Origin: Tolypeutes matacus
Taxonomy: Eukaryota > Chordata > Mammalia > Cingulata > Chlamyphoridae
Assembly (NCBI GenBank): GCA_026826555.1
Contig: JAKSZT010054565.1
Span: 1,814,186 to 1,878,185 of the forward strand
Length of the DNA stretch: 64,000 bases
Reading direction: 5' to 3'
The position numbers were made by a program, and so were the translations under genes. The notes under the pieces are model-generated. The model did no database searches. It was given only the letters and a program-made list of their open reading frames with translations, and was not told the DNA's origin. Positions 54,934-64,000 of the stretch are shown here, piece after piece. How positions within the stretch are numbered: position 1 is the stretch's first letter; every line of letters begins with the position of its first letter.

Positions 54934-55831
54934 TGTGATGGTTTAGAACTGTACGTACCACAGAAAAACATGTTCTTAAAGTTAATCATTCTTGTAGATA
55001 TGAGCCCACTGTAAGTAGAACCTTTTGATGAGGCTACTTCAGTTAAGGTGTGGTCTGTGACAGTTTGAAGTCTGCGGACCCCAGAAAATCATGCCCTTAG
55101 AGTTAATCCATTCCTGTGGGTGTGATTAGATTAGTTCAGTTAAGGGCCTTTTGATTACATTACTTCAGTAAGGTATGGCCTACAGTGGTCTTAATCCTTT
55201 TACTGGAGTCCTTTATAAATGGGATGAATATGGAGAGGAATACAGGAGCTCAGAGAGAAACCCACAGAAGCTGAGGGAGAAAACCACAGATGGAGCAGCC
55301 AGAAGCTGAAAGCAATGGATCCTGGAGGAGAAGGCGGAGACCAGAAGACACTGCCCATGTGCCTTCCCATGTGACAGAGGAGTCCAGGATCACCAGCAGC
55401 CGGTCTTTGAGGAAAGAGTGTCACCTGATTATGCCTTGATTGAAGGACACTTTTCTCAGCTTTGGAACTGTAAACTTGTAAGCCAATAAACCCCTATTGT
55501 AAAAATCAACCCATTTCTGGTATACTGCCTTCAACAGCTCTTAGCAAAATAAAACAGCACCTCAATGAGGATGGGTCTTAATCTTATATGGAGTCCTTTA
55601 TAAAAGAATGAAATTCAGACAAAGGGAGAGAAAGCCACAGAAGCAAGAAGCTGAAATCAGCAGAACCCAAAAGAGATGGGAACCCCTGATCTTTGGGAAG
55701 AAAGTATTGTCTTGATGATGTCTTCATTTGGACTTTCTTTTAGCCTCAAAACAGTAAGCTGATGGAGTTCCATTTTTTCCAAGCCAACCTATTTCACAGT
55801 ATTTCCTTGAGCAACCTAGGAAACTAAAACA
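54934..55831 (+). mobile_element. 5' LTR of a MaLR-type element, split by a nested solo LTR
   Basis: Starts TGTGATGGTTTAGAACTG and, after the nested insert, resumes with TCAATGAGGATGGGTCTTAA, GAGTCCTTTATAAAAGAATG and GCCTCAAAACAGTAAGCTGA, ending CTAGGAAACTAAAACA. It aligns with the 3' LTR at 57368-58258 across the whole length once inserts are removed. It has lost the clear AATAAA near the end. The five bases before it (TCATT) and after the 3' LTR (TCACC) share three positions. Confidence 0.85.
55056..55556 (+). mobile_element. Solo LTR (MaLR-like) nested in the 5' LTR
   Basis: TGTGACAGTTTGAAGTCTGC at the start and GCAAAATAAAACA at the end. Contains AGATGGAGCAGCCAGAAGCT and ATTTCTGGTATACTGCC, shared with the solo LTR at 29120-29619, and AATAAACCCCTATTGT near 55485. 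It interrupts the older LTR between TTAAGGTGTGG and ACCTCAATGAGG, which are adjacent in the 3' LTR (TTAAGGTATGTCCCACTTCA). A clean 5-bp TSD is not visible. Confidence 0.85.
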
Positions 55832-57367
55832 GAATTTAGTTCCAGTAGGGTGGGGTCCTACTAGTGCAAACACCAAAAATGTGGAAACAGCTTTGGAAGT
55901 GGGTAATGGGTAGAGGTTGGGAGGAGTGTGAGGTATTTGATAGAAAAGGCTTAGATGGCTTTGAACATACTGTTGGTAGAAAAATGGATGCAAACAGTAC
56001 TTTCAATGAGGCTTTAAGAAGAAGCGATGACTGTGTTATTGGAAACTGAAGGAAAGACGGAAACTGGAGGAAAGATGATTCTTGTTTTAAAATGCAGAGA
56101 ACTCGGGAAACAGATGTGGCTCAAGAGGTTCAGCATCCGTCTACCATATGGAGGGACCGGAGTTCAATCCCCGGGACCTCCCGGTAAAAAAATAAATAAA
56201 TAAATAAAATGCAGAGAACTTGGTGAAATTGAGTTCTGATGTTGGATGGAAAGCAGAACTTGAAAGCAATGAACTTGGATATTTAGCTGAGGAGATTTCC
56301 AAGCTAATGTGGAAAGTACAGTCTGGTTTCTCCTTGTAGCTTATAGTAGAATGTGAGCGGAAAGCGATAAGTTGAGAACTGAACTCCTGGACACAAGGAA
56401 ATCAGAAATTGGTGGTTTGTAAATTTCTGAGCTTCTGGAAAGTGAGTCCCCAGAAAATAGAGCTCCATGTGAGGGTCTAACTGAATATGGATCCACTGAG
56501 ACAGTTCAGTGCAAGCCAGGATTGGCAATGCAGTTATCCAAAAAGGATTTGTGGAAAGTTCTTTTGTCTGATGAATTGGACTCCTGTGAACTACATGCAA
56601 AACCAACAAGTTTTTTTTTGCATAATTTGTATGAATGGAACCATTGCCAGTCTGGACTAAAAAAGACAGAGAAGAGACAATTGAAGGAAAAGTCTCTTGA
56701 AGGGTAGAATCATGGAAGCTGGGATCTAGACCAAAGACATCTTTTCTGGCCAAGAGATTGGGCCCACCCATGTGTGTGGAAAGGATGAGTCTGCCCCAGA
56801 GCTTGGTGAGAGTTGGCCTTCTGCCCCATTGTTCAGGAAGAGTGCCACCCCAGTGCTCTGAGATGGCAGAGCCTGTGACCAGGTGTTTGCGGAGAGCTTG
56901 GTTGCCATTCTGCTGCTTGGACAGGGTGGAGCCTTCACCCCAGTGTTGAGGGAGAGCATGGCCATTGTGCAAGCACTTGGCAAGGGTCAGGCTGCTGCTT
57001 CATCAGGCCTGAAGGACAAAACATCATTCCATAGATGACTCTCAGGCCTGGAAATCTGCTGGGTTTCAGAGTTTTCTGGAATCCATGACCCGTTTCCCTT
57101 CCAATTTCTCCCTATGGAAATGGAAATGTTTATCCTCTGCCTGTCCCTCCATGGTATATTGGAAACAGATAACTTGTTCTCTAAGTTTCATAGACCCACA
57201 AACGGGGGAATTGTGCCCCATGACAGACCACACCCATAACCAATTTCAATAAGATTTTGTACTTAGCATTGTTACTGAAATAATTTAAGCCTTTTGGGAT
57301 GTTGTGATGAAATGAATGTATTTTGTATGTGGAAAGAACATGTCTTTTTTGGGTCCAGAAGGTGGGG
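55832..57367 (+). mobile_element. MaLR internal region, noncoding
   Basis: Begins GAATTTAGTTCCAGTAGGG, in the place where MaLR elements carry a primer-binding site close to TGGTACCAGGAGTGGGG (tRNA-Leu type; inferred). It continues with AAAAATGTGGAAACAGCTTT, GGAAGTGGGTAATGGGTAGA and TTAGATGGCTTTGAACATAC, close to the known internal sequence of MST/THE1-type MaLRs, and TCCCTATGGAAATGGAAATG near 57109. It ends with the purine tract CAGAAGGTGGGG at 57356-57367, directly before the 3' LTR. MaLRs encode no envelope and depend on other elements. No long frame with a retroviral domain is visible; the 222-codon minus-strand frame at 56304-56972 is chance. Confidence 0.82.
56104..56205 (+). mobile_element. 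Short DAS-type SINE with 15-bp TSD
   Basis: Single tRNA unit: GATGTGGCTCAAGAGGT, B box GTTCAATCCCCGG, CTCCCGGTAAAAAAATAAAT and an AAAT-repeat tail. The TSD AAAATGCAGAGAACT lies at 56089-56103 and 56206-56220. It inserted into the MaLR internal region. It closely matches 15223. Confidence 0.94.
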
Positions 57368-58258
57368 TGTGATGCTTTGGAATTGTATGCCTACCAAAAA
57401 AATATCTTCTTGAAGTTAATCCATTCCTGTGGGTGTGAACCCACTAAAGTAGGATTTTTTTTAAAAAGATTTATTTATTTATTTTACTTTTATCCGTTTT
57501 AACCCCCCCTTCTCCGCCCCCTATTTTTGCTGTTTTTGTGTCCATTAGCTGGGGAATTCTCTGTCTGTTTCCTGCCCTCTCTTCTCATCCTTATCCTCCT
57601 GTCTTCACCAGGATTCGAACCTGGGAAGCTCCCATGTTGGAGAGAGGCATTCTGCCATCTGTGCCACCTTAGTTTCTGTTTTTTTGGCATGTCTTGTCTT
57701 GGCTCTCCCCTGTGTCTCTCTCCTGTTATGTCACCATCTTGCTGCGTGGCTCGGCAGGACCTAGCGACACGCGCATCATCTATATTTTTCTTTATTTTAC
57801 CGGGAGGTCCGGGGGATTGAACCCAGGTCCCTCCATATGGGAGACGGACACCTAACCATTCGAGCCACATCCGGCCCCCAAGTAGGATCTTTTGATGGGG
57901 CTGCTTCATTTAAGGTATGTCCCACTTCAATCAGGATGGATCTATCCTATTACTGGAGTCCTTTTTAAGCAGAATGAAATTCAGACAGAGAGAAAGCCAT
58001 GAGAAACAAGAAGCTGAAATCAATGGAAACTAGAAAAGACGGGAGAGACCAGGAGACACCGCCATGCACCTTATGACAGAGGAGCCAAGGATCGTCAGCA
58101 GCCCGCCCCAGAACGCCAACCTTCAGGAAGAAAGCATTGCCTTGATGATGCCTTGACTGGACTTTCTTTTAGCCTCAAAACCTGAAGCCAACAAATTCCC
58201 ATTATTTAAGCAGACCCATTTCATAATATTTGCTTGAGCAGCCTAGGAAACTAAAACA
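57368..58258 (+). mobile_element. 3' LTR of the MaLR-type element, split by a dimeric SINE
   Basis: Starts TGTGATGCTTTGGAATTG, has GTTAATCCATTCCTGTGGGT before the SINE and CTTTTGATGGGGCTGCTTCA after it, then CCATGCACCTTATGACAGAG, TTTTAGCCTCAAAACCTGAA and the end CCTAGGAAACTAAAACA. The usual AATAAA has become AACAAA near 58190. Confidence 0.87.
57456..57879 (-). mobile_element. Composite two-unit DAS-type SINE, minus strand, with TSD
   Basis: On the plus strand it opens with a T run and GATTTATTTATTTATTTTAC. It has two reversed tRNA-like units, with B boxes as GGATTCGAACCTGG near 57612 and GGATTGAACCCAGG near 57814, and ends CGAGCCACATCCGGCCCCC. The first unit on the plus strand (reversed GGTGGCACAGATGGCAGAAT) differs clearly from the second, so the dimer is a fusion of unlike units. 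The TSD AAGTAGGAT lies at 57447-57455 and 57880-57888. It inserted into the 3' LTR. Confidence 0.92.
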
Positions 58259-58339
58259 TCACCCTGGTCACACTGCCACTTAATGGTTCTTTCTACCCTG
58301 CCCCTTACGCCCCTTTTGGAGGGCTCAGACCATATCCTC

Positions 58340-58425
58340 CTCATCTCAGTGTGCCAAAACCTGGTTCATAGTAAGGCCCTCCATACATCTTGTTGGCTGA
58401 ATGAATGAATAATGAATGTGTCAAT
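58340..58425 (+). repeat. L2/MIR-type 3' end
   Basis: ACCTGGTTCATAGTAAGGCC and TTGTTGGCTGAATGAATGAA match the shared L2/MIR terminal form (CCTGGCACATAGTAGG ... TTGTTGAATGAATGAA). Confidence 0.75.
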
Positions 58426-60055
58426 GGTGCTGAGCCAAAGTCTGTTCTGTTCTTTCTGGAGACCACAAGGACCTACCCCAGGAGAAACCCCCCCCTCTCA
58501 GTTCTGGTGTTCCTGGATTCACCTGTGTCCCCAGAGGGAAGGATCTGCCCAGAAAACTCACCAGGGAAATACCATCTCCCAACCCCACTCGTTAATCAGG
58601 AAATGCCCATCTTCCCTGGGAAGCTCCTTCCTCTAAGTGAAAAGAGAAATCGAATCCGATGTGCTCTATTCAAATCTGTATGGATTTCAGATCATTGAGT
58701 TGAAACTCAGTATTTTCATCCAGCTGTGGCTCAGATGAGATTTCCAGTCACACAGAGCAGGGATCCATCACTCTGAAGGGAAATGCTCAGTGACAAGGAG
58801 GAGAAATATTCCCATGGTGACAGCTCCAACAGGAGGATGTGACGTCTCTTTCCATTTCCGGGAGCTAAGCCTATGCCCAGTGGCTACCCACAGATGGCTG
58901 ACTTCTGCTAATGATGAACTTGACAATGTATTCATCTTATCCCATGGGTCTTGGAGAAGTCAAGCCACCCAGCCCCAAAATAAGGTCATCTCGTCCCAAC
59001 CTTCTCTGAGGTTTGTCTCTTAAGAATACTTTCGATATTTTGGTTCTTGAGTTCCCCTATTTTTCATGAAAACAATTATCAGCTAAAAATGCTCTGCTCC
59101 CTAAAACAATGCCATCAGACCAGAAGGCAGGAGCCTATTTGAAGTTATAAATAACTTCCTTTCTCCCCGCTGCTTGTTTGCAGTGCTATATAAATTTTTA
59201 GGTGTGAGGATTTCACCATTATTAATGTTCTTTTAAATGTAATAGAACTTTTCTCATTAAAAAAAAACCAGCCAATCAAAAGGAGCCCCGCACAGACCCT
59301 CAGACTCAAACCCGGGTTATTTGCATTGCAGAACAACCGTAATTTTATTCATGGGTTGGCAGAGCCGCAGCCCATCAGTAATTAAACACGGAACAGCTGT
59401 CACTCTGAGGCATCCAAGGCAGACAGGACGCAGTGACCAGCCCCTGTCGATGGGGATGGGCCGGCGGGGTGGGGGGCTGGCAGAGAGGGGCTGGTGCGGG
59501 AAGTGGGGTGGGATTGCTGGGCCCAGGGTCCAGGGCTGTCCCTGGCTCACCCATCTCAGACTTTCCTCCTGGGCTCTGCAGAAACAGAGGCCGACACTAC
59601 TTAGAGAGGTGGCAGAGGAGCCTGGGGGCGGGTGGGCCGACGGCTGGTGTTAGCTGCTGTCTGCACAGAAGGTTCCCGGAGGCCTGGGAAGAGCCGGGGG
59701 AGAGCCACCCCCTGCCTCCTCCCTGTGACCTTCTGTGCTGTTGGAAATATTTTGACAAACCAGCAGGTATTACTTTCATAATTAAAATAGCTGATTTTTT
59801 TGGTAAAAAGGTCGGTGCTGAGCAGCGGGTACAGATGAAGGGAGGGGACTCCGAACCTGCCAGAGCTCCTGCTGGACTCTCAAAGACTCGGAGAGAGGGG
59901 TCCTCAATCTCTGGATCTTTAAGCCAGAAGGGGCAGGTAAGATCTTTGTGCCCCTGCCTCCATTTTGCAGATGAGAAGAATGGAGGGCTGGGGAGGCCCT
60001 GTGGTGGGGGAGAGCCCGGCCCTGGGCTGGAACACCCACAGAGTAAACTCAAGCA
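58426..60055. other. Unique stretch with a conserved-looking block
   Basis: 59100-59420 is AT-rich and repeat-free, with GAAGTTATAAATAACTTC (a near-palindrome), TTCACCATTATTAATGTTC, an octamer ATTTGCAT at 59319-59326 close to GAACAA, and CCATCAGTAATTAAACACGG. 59755-59820 has TTTCATAATTAAAATAGCTG. These look like noncoding regulatory blocks; no exon is seen. 59940-59990 contains a MIR-like scrap (TCCATTTTGCAGATGAGAAG). Confidence 0.35.
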
Positions 60056-60120
60056 GCCACATCTGCCTCGGGGCCTCAGTTTCCTCCTCTGAATGAGGGG
60101 TGAGATTGGGAGGGGGAGGT
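60056..60120 (-). repeat. MIR fragment, minus strand
   Basis: GGGGCCTCAGTTTCCTCCTC then TGAATGAGGGGTGAGATTGG, the antisense MIR core. Confidence 0.6.
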
Positions 60121-62289
60121 CCTTTAGGACATTGTCGGCACAGAAGTCCTGGGAGCAAGATTTTCCTGGGCCCTCTTTGGGGGTGGAGCCATTCATCTCC
60201 CATGGGACCCAAATGGGTTGCCAGGGGGTGGCCCCACCTGCTGCCTGCCCCTCCCACAGCAGCCCCTTCCTGGACTACCCTCGTATCACCCCCTCCTCTA
60301 GTCTGCACCCCAGCTTTTTTGGGCAGCCTCAGAGCCTCTTCCTCCCTCTCTCCCTCCCTTCCTGTGCTTCTACCAGCAGGGGACAAGGATGACACCCCCC
60401 ACATCAGGGGCCTGAAGGCAGAACCTTGGGGCTCTGCATTCCTGAGGCCCAGCTCCCTGCCCAAGGCCCAAGGCTGCCCACCCTCAGGGTGTGAAGATTC
60501 CTCCATCCTGGCCTGAGGCCCAGGGAAGGCTTCTTGGCTTGTCCCGGCCCCCAGGGCTCTCATCTTGCTTGATTCTCCCTCACTTGAGTCAGGGGGAGCA
60601 GGGCAGTCCCCTGGGGCCAGGCTATGGGCGGAAAGCCCTAAGGGCCCCCTCAGCAGGGCTGCACTGGGGGGTCAGCTCAGTGATGAGGAGTGCATCAGGT
60701 AATGTGCTGACTGAGGGGTCCGAGGTTTGGTAGACTCATGTCCTGGACCCGCAGTGACAACAGGGGACCTCAGAATGCCTTGGGCTGGATGGGGGCGGGC
60801 CTGCCCTTCCTGGTGTGTAGGTGGTACTGGAAAGGGTCCTGGGAGCCTGTCTGGGTGATGGCTCCATGGGAGGCTGGGGGGGCGGTGTACCAGGAGGGAG
60901 GGGTGAAGCTGGGGAGCTGGAGAAACTCCTTGAGGCCATCGCTGGGGGGAGGGGGAGTCTGATGACAGAAGATAATGTTTGAAATCAAGGGGAACTCTGG
61001 TGAGGCTCCTGGGGCTAGGCAGAGCGAAAACCCCATGGAATGGGGGGGGGCAACCTTTACAGGCCCAATGGATGCTGGGTATGACCCACCGCTTAAACTG
61101 GGGACCCCGAGGGCTAGGGAGGCCATGGACACCAGGTGCAGATAGTCTGCTGGGCTGATGACACACAGTACCCCAGCAGTGCCTGGTATGTAGGGGTCTG
61201 TGGGGTGCCCCATAAGGTGTGGCTATTGAAGTTTTTCTGGGCAGAAAAAGCAAGCATTTTTTTGGTGTAGGCATGTGCGTGCATGTGTGTGCATGTATGT
61301 GTGGGAGCGTGTGCATGTGAGTGTGTGTGTCCGTACTAAACCATGCCGTGGAGGGCCAAGAATCCCAAGCCCAGCTGGCTGTCCCCACCCCAGCGCTCCT
61401 CCCAGCTCTTCCCCAAGCAGGAGACACTTCCGGATAAGCTACCAGGGATGGAGGGCGTCATTTCCACTATGTAGACAGCAGGGGCTTTCCCTGCGGCACT
61501 TGCTGCTATTTAAGACCAACCTAGTTTCAAACCAGCAAAGGGAAGGCTTTCTTGGCACAGGACGTGAGGCACCCACCACCCTAGTAGCAGGGTGGCTTCC
61601 CAGGACGAAAGGCTGCCCTGAGAGAGAATATCAGCCAAGAGCAGGTAGGAGTTTAGATTTACTCCTGGTTTGTAGTACCTGGTGGTTTGGAGGCTGGTGG
61701 ACACGAAGGCCAGACATGGCTCAGCTCCAAATGCAGGACCCTGGGGGGATTTGCAGTGTGGTGGGAATACTAAGGTGTCTGTCTGCTCTGCCAGGAGCCC
61801 AGGACTTGCTGAAGCGGGAGAAGCGGGGGCCAAGTTGGCTGCCTCCGGTCTGGGGTCCGTACCTCCGGCAACCCAGGGTCTTGGGGCCTGGGTGATGCAA
61901 GCTTGGTGGAGACATGGCCACTGGCCTCCCAGTTCCCAGTCCTGGCAGCTGCATTTTCTGCCCTTCCCACGCCCTGGCCCCTTTCTTTCTGCCTGTGGTG
62001 TGGACAGAGGATCAATACACAACTGATTTGGGTGTAGCAAGAGGTCTGGGTTGAGCAAAATCAATGGTGTTAGGTGCTTGAGGGAAGGGCCCTGATGGAG
62101 GAGGCAAAGAGGCACTGCTGGGCCACAGGAAAGCTGCTCCCACCACCACTGCACGGGCAGGGCGGGACCTCCAGCAAGACTCAGGTCCTGCCGAACCTGC
62201 CAGGTCCCCCATCACCACTTCCCGTCTCCTCTTTCCACATCTCTCACTGGCCGCAGCATCAGGGCTCGGCAAATGCCCCAACAGCCGGG
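60121..62289. other. GC-rich unique stretch, no gene seen
   Basis: Long overlapping frames on both strands (60672-61427 minus, 61510-62154 minus, 61275-61895 plus) reflect low stop density. None shows a recognisable domain or consistent splice context. A TG-rich run lies at about 61267-61332 (GTGCGTGCATGTGTGTGCAT). Confidence 0.35.
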
Positions 62290-62465
62290 ACCTGTACTTA
62301 TTGAGCCAGACCCTGTGCCAGGTACTGGCCTTGGTGCTGGAGACAGGCAACCTCCACGGATCCTCACAACAACACCACAAGGTGGGAGCTGTACTCTCTC
62401 CCTTTGCACATGGGGAGACAGAGGCTCACAGAAGTGACAGCAACTAGGTCACAGTGACAAGAGTA
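62290..62465 (+). repeat. MIR SINE
   Basis: TACTTATTGAGCCAGACCCT, GATCCTCACAACAACACCAC, AAGGTGGGAGCTGTACTCTC, CACATGGGGAGACAGAGGCT and CACAGAAGTGACAGCAAC follow the sense MIR consensus over most of its length. Confidence 0.9.
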
Positions 62466-63739
62466 AGCAAAAACGGGGTGTACTGGCTCAGGTCCAAAAT
62501 ACCCTAGCTGGGGGGAGGGGCAGCACTAGCTCCATGTCTAGGTGCACAGGTGATCCCACCAGCACCTTTTCTCCTCCGCCATTTCTCTGCCCCCTCTCCT
62601 CCATATCGGCTTCATTCCCCAGCTCCACACAGGGGGCAAGATGGCGGCCAGCATCCCAGACCCTCATCCACCCTGGAGTCCACCCCGGGGAAAGAGAGCA
62701 GACCATTTCATTGGCTCTGATTGGGTCCCACACTCAGCCCGGAACCCATCGCTATGGCTGGAGAATGCGATGCTCTCGTTGGCCCACCCCAGAGCTTGTT
62801 GGAAAGCCAGCTGCTCCAGAACCAGGAAGGGGGCCGGGTTGGGGGTTACCAGAGGAGAATGGGGTGACCAGAAGGTGGAGGGCTCGATACTGGCAGCCCT
62901 GCAGTGCTCTGGAGTCCCTGGGCTGGGCTCCCTGCCTGGAAATCTTCACCGCATGTCCCCTGGTCCCCTGGCAGGCCCCGACTGTTGCCTCAGCCCTTGG
63001 GGACCCGTTTGTGTTAGCGTCTCCTCTGCTCGTGGGTCTGGGGAGGTGCAGGGCACCGGAGGCGTGGGTGGGGTGAGCTGTCCTCAAGAGCAGGCCCTTT
63101 GAGCTGGGGCCCTGGGGGCCCACATGGGGATTGCCACTGCAGTTACACAACTTCAATATATGGGATGTAATTATTTTTAAGAATATCCCAATAAAATTGT
63201 CTGATTATTTCAGTCACAATACAAATAGCCTCAATTAGAGCAGAAATAGGGCGCAGGATTATGGCTTCCATGAATCTGAGAGTAACCTCTGCTCTGAGAC
63301 AGAAAAGCCCACAGCTCCCTCGTGGCCCAGCCATGAATTCTGCAGCAAGATGGCCCCAGATCCAGCCTAGGGTCTGCAGGCTGGAAGGAGTCAGAAGGGC
63401 TGCTCCCTGGTCGCCTGGGCGAGGCCCGGCTCCACAGCTGGCCCCAGCCTGCGGGTAAGGACTAGCCCCCAGGCCCGCGGGGAGGCCAGATGTGGGGTTG
63501 AGGACACTGGCCTACCCAAAGGTCCATGCGCCCCCTTCCCATAGCCCTGGTGGCCTGTTTGTCTGTCTGTTCCTCAGTGTCTAGATGACTATCCTGGACC
63601 TACAGGGTGTCAGGACTCTATTCTGGCCCCCTACCCCCCAGGCCAGCCAGACCTCCAGGTTCCCCTTTATAAGCAGCAGGTCTATCCCTACTGGAAAAAG
63701 GTAGCCCCCGTGAGAGACCCAGGCACCAGATCCAGCCAA
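62466..63739. other. Unique stretch with one AT-rich block, no gene seen
   Basis: 63125-63300 stands out as AT-rich and CpG-poor in GC-rich surroundings (ATATATGGGATGTAATTATT, ATTATTTCAGTCACAATACA, AATAGCCTCAATTAGAGC), a possible noncoding regulatory block. No exon recognised in the rest. Confidence 0.35.
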
Positions 63740-63840
63740 CCCCCTACCGAGCAGATGGGGAAACTGAGGCACCAAGGGGAAGGATGGTCCAGGATCACAC
63801 AGCTAACAAGGGACAGACCAGAGGAATTCCTGGGCTCTGC
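63740..63840 (+). repeat. MIR fragment
   Basis: GCAGATGGGGAAACTGAGGC near 63752 then AGGATCACACAGCTAACAAG are the sense MIR core and 3' part. Confidence 0.9.
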
Positions 63841-64000
63841 CTCCCCACCCCTGGAAGGGGGGGGGGACTGTCTGTGGGCCATCCAATGGCCTGGCCAATG
63901 GCCAGGTCAGGACACAGGCGGAGCAGGCCCTCCCAGGCCTGCCTGCCCTGCCCCACCCTCTCCTTCTCTTCTAGGCATCTGCTGTGTCATCGGGTAGCCG
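63841..64000 (+). other. Window end with an acceptor-like site
   Basis: CACCCTCTCCTTCTCTTCTAG at 63955-63975 (first base omitted from the strict motif) is a long pyrimidine tract ending in AG, a good plus-strand splice-acceptor shape, followed by GCATCTGCTGTGTCATCGG. With only 25 bases left, no exon can be shown. A G-run (10 G) lies at about 63859. Confidence 0.2.

Noticed and set aside
56304..56972. 222-codon minus-strand frame in the MaLR element
   Set aside because: It is antisense to the internal region of a noncoding retrotransposon class and has no recognisable domain.
14549..59326. Enrichment of ATTTGCAT octamers (14549, 35178, 59319)
   Set aside because: About two copies are expected by chance on two strands over 64 kb, so three are not meaningful by themselves.
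60672..61427. 251-codon minus-strand frame, and others at 61510-62154 and 59919-60563
   Set aside because: GC-rich, overlapping frames on both strands, no domain, no splice support.
63955..63976. Plus-strand splice acceptor marking an exon at the window end
   Set aside because: The pyrimidine tract and AG look good, but 25 bases remain, so no exon can be supported; kept only as a low-confidence note.

Overview
The window is mammalian genomic DNA, almost certainly from a xenarthran (armadillo, sloth or anteater lineage). The diagnostic signal is a set of 13 tRNA-derived SINEs of the DAS type, described from the nine-banded armadillo. They start GGGAAGCGG.TGTGGCTCAA, carry a pol III B box in the form GGTTCGGTTCC or GGTTCGATCCC, and most are flanked by clear target-site duplications (TSDs). 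Older mammalian repeats (MIR, L2, L1M, hAT, MLT1, MaLR LTRs) fill much of the rest. I found no intact protein-coding gene. The many open frames are either in GC-rich, stop-poor sequence or inside repeats, and several begin at non-ATG codons.

Layout. 1-568 is a decayed, polyadenylated copy of part of 18S rRNA. 0.57-11 kb is mostly unique sequence with AT-rich blocks that look like conserved noncoding DNA, a split 40-bp minisatellite, a hAT miniature element with intact 8-bp TSDs, and an L2. 11.09-12.83 kb is the one strong CpG island. It holds GC boxes and a perfect minus-strand splice donor at 12010/12009, so I read it as the promoter and first exon of a gene or long noncoding RNA transcribed towards position 1. 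13-29 kb is unique sequence with scattered SINEs, a HAL1-like A-rich LINE remnant and two MaLR LTRs.

29-47 kb is repeat-dense: a 5' fragment of U6 snRNA with a perfect 17-bp TSD, L1 3' ends, an MLT1 LTR, several LTRs in both orientations with SINEs nested in them, and an internally deleted hAT element that still encodes a hATC-like C-terminal segment. 47-54 kb is unique sequence, MIRs, an L1 with a dimeric SINE inside it, a 94-nt purine tract and TG/CA-rich stretches. 54.9-58.3 kb is a nearly complete MaLR-type LTR retrotransposon (LTR-internal-LTR) broken by three later insertions. 58.3-64 kb is mostly unique, GC-rich, with MIR fragments and two AT-rich blocks.

How it fits together. The order of nesting (MIR, L2, L1M, hAT first; MaLR/ERVL LTRs next; DAS SINEs last) gives a local history of insertions. 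The only candidate for host gene function is the CpG-island promoter and the AT-rich blocks around it, which could be regulatory elements of a nearby developmental gene. I cannot name that gene from sequence alone. I did not find a convincing previously undescribed system. The observations most worth checking are the tailless U6 retrocopy, the 18S copy with an internal poly(A) junction, the nested MaLR element, the dimeric SINEs, and the CpG-island first exon.
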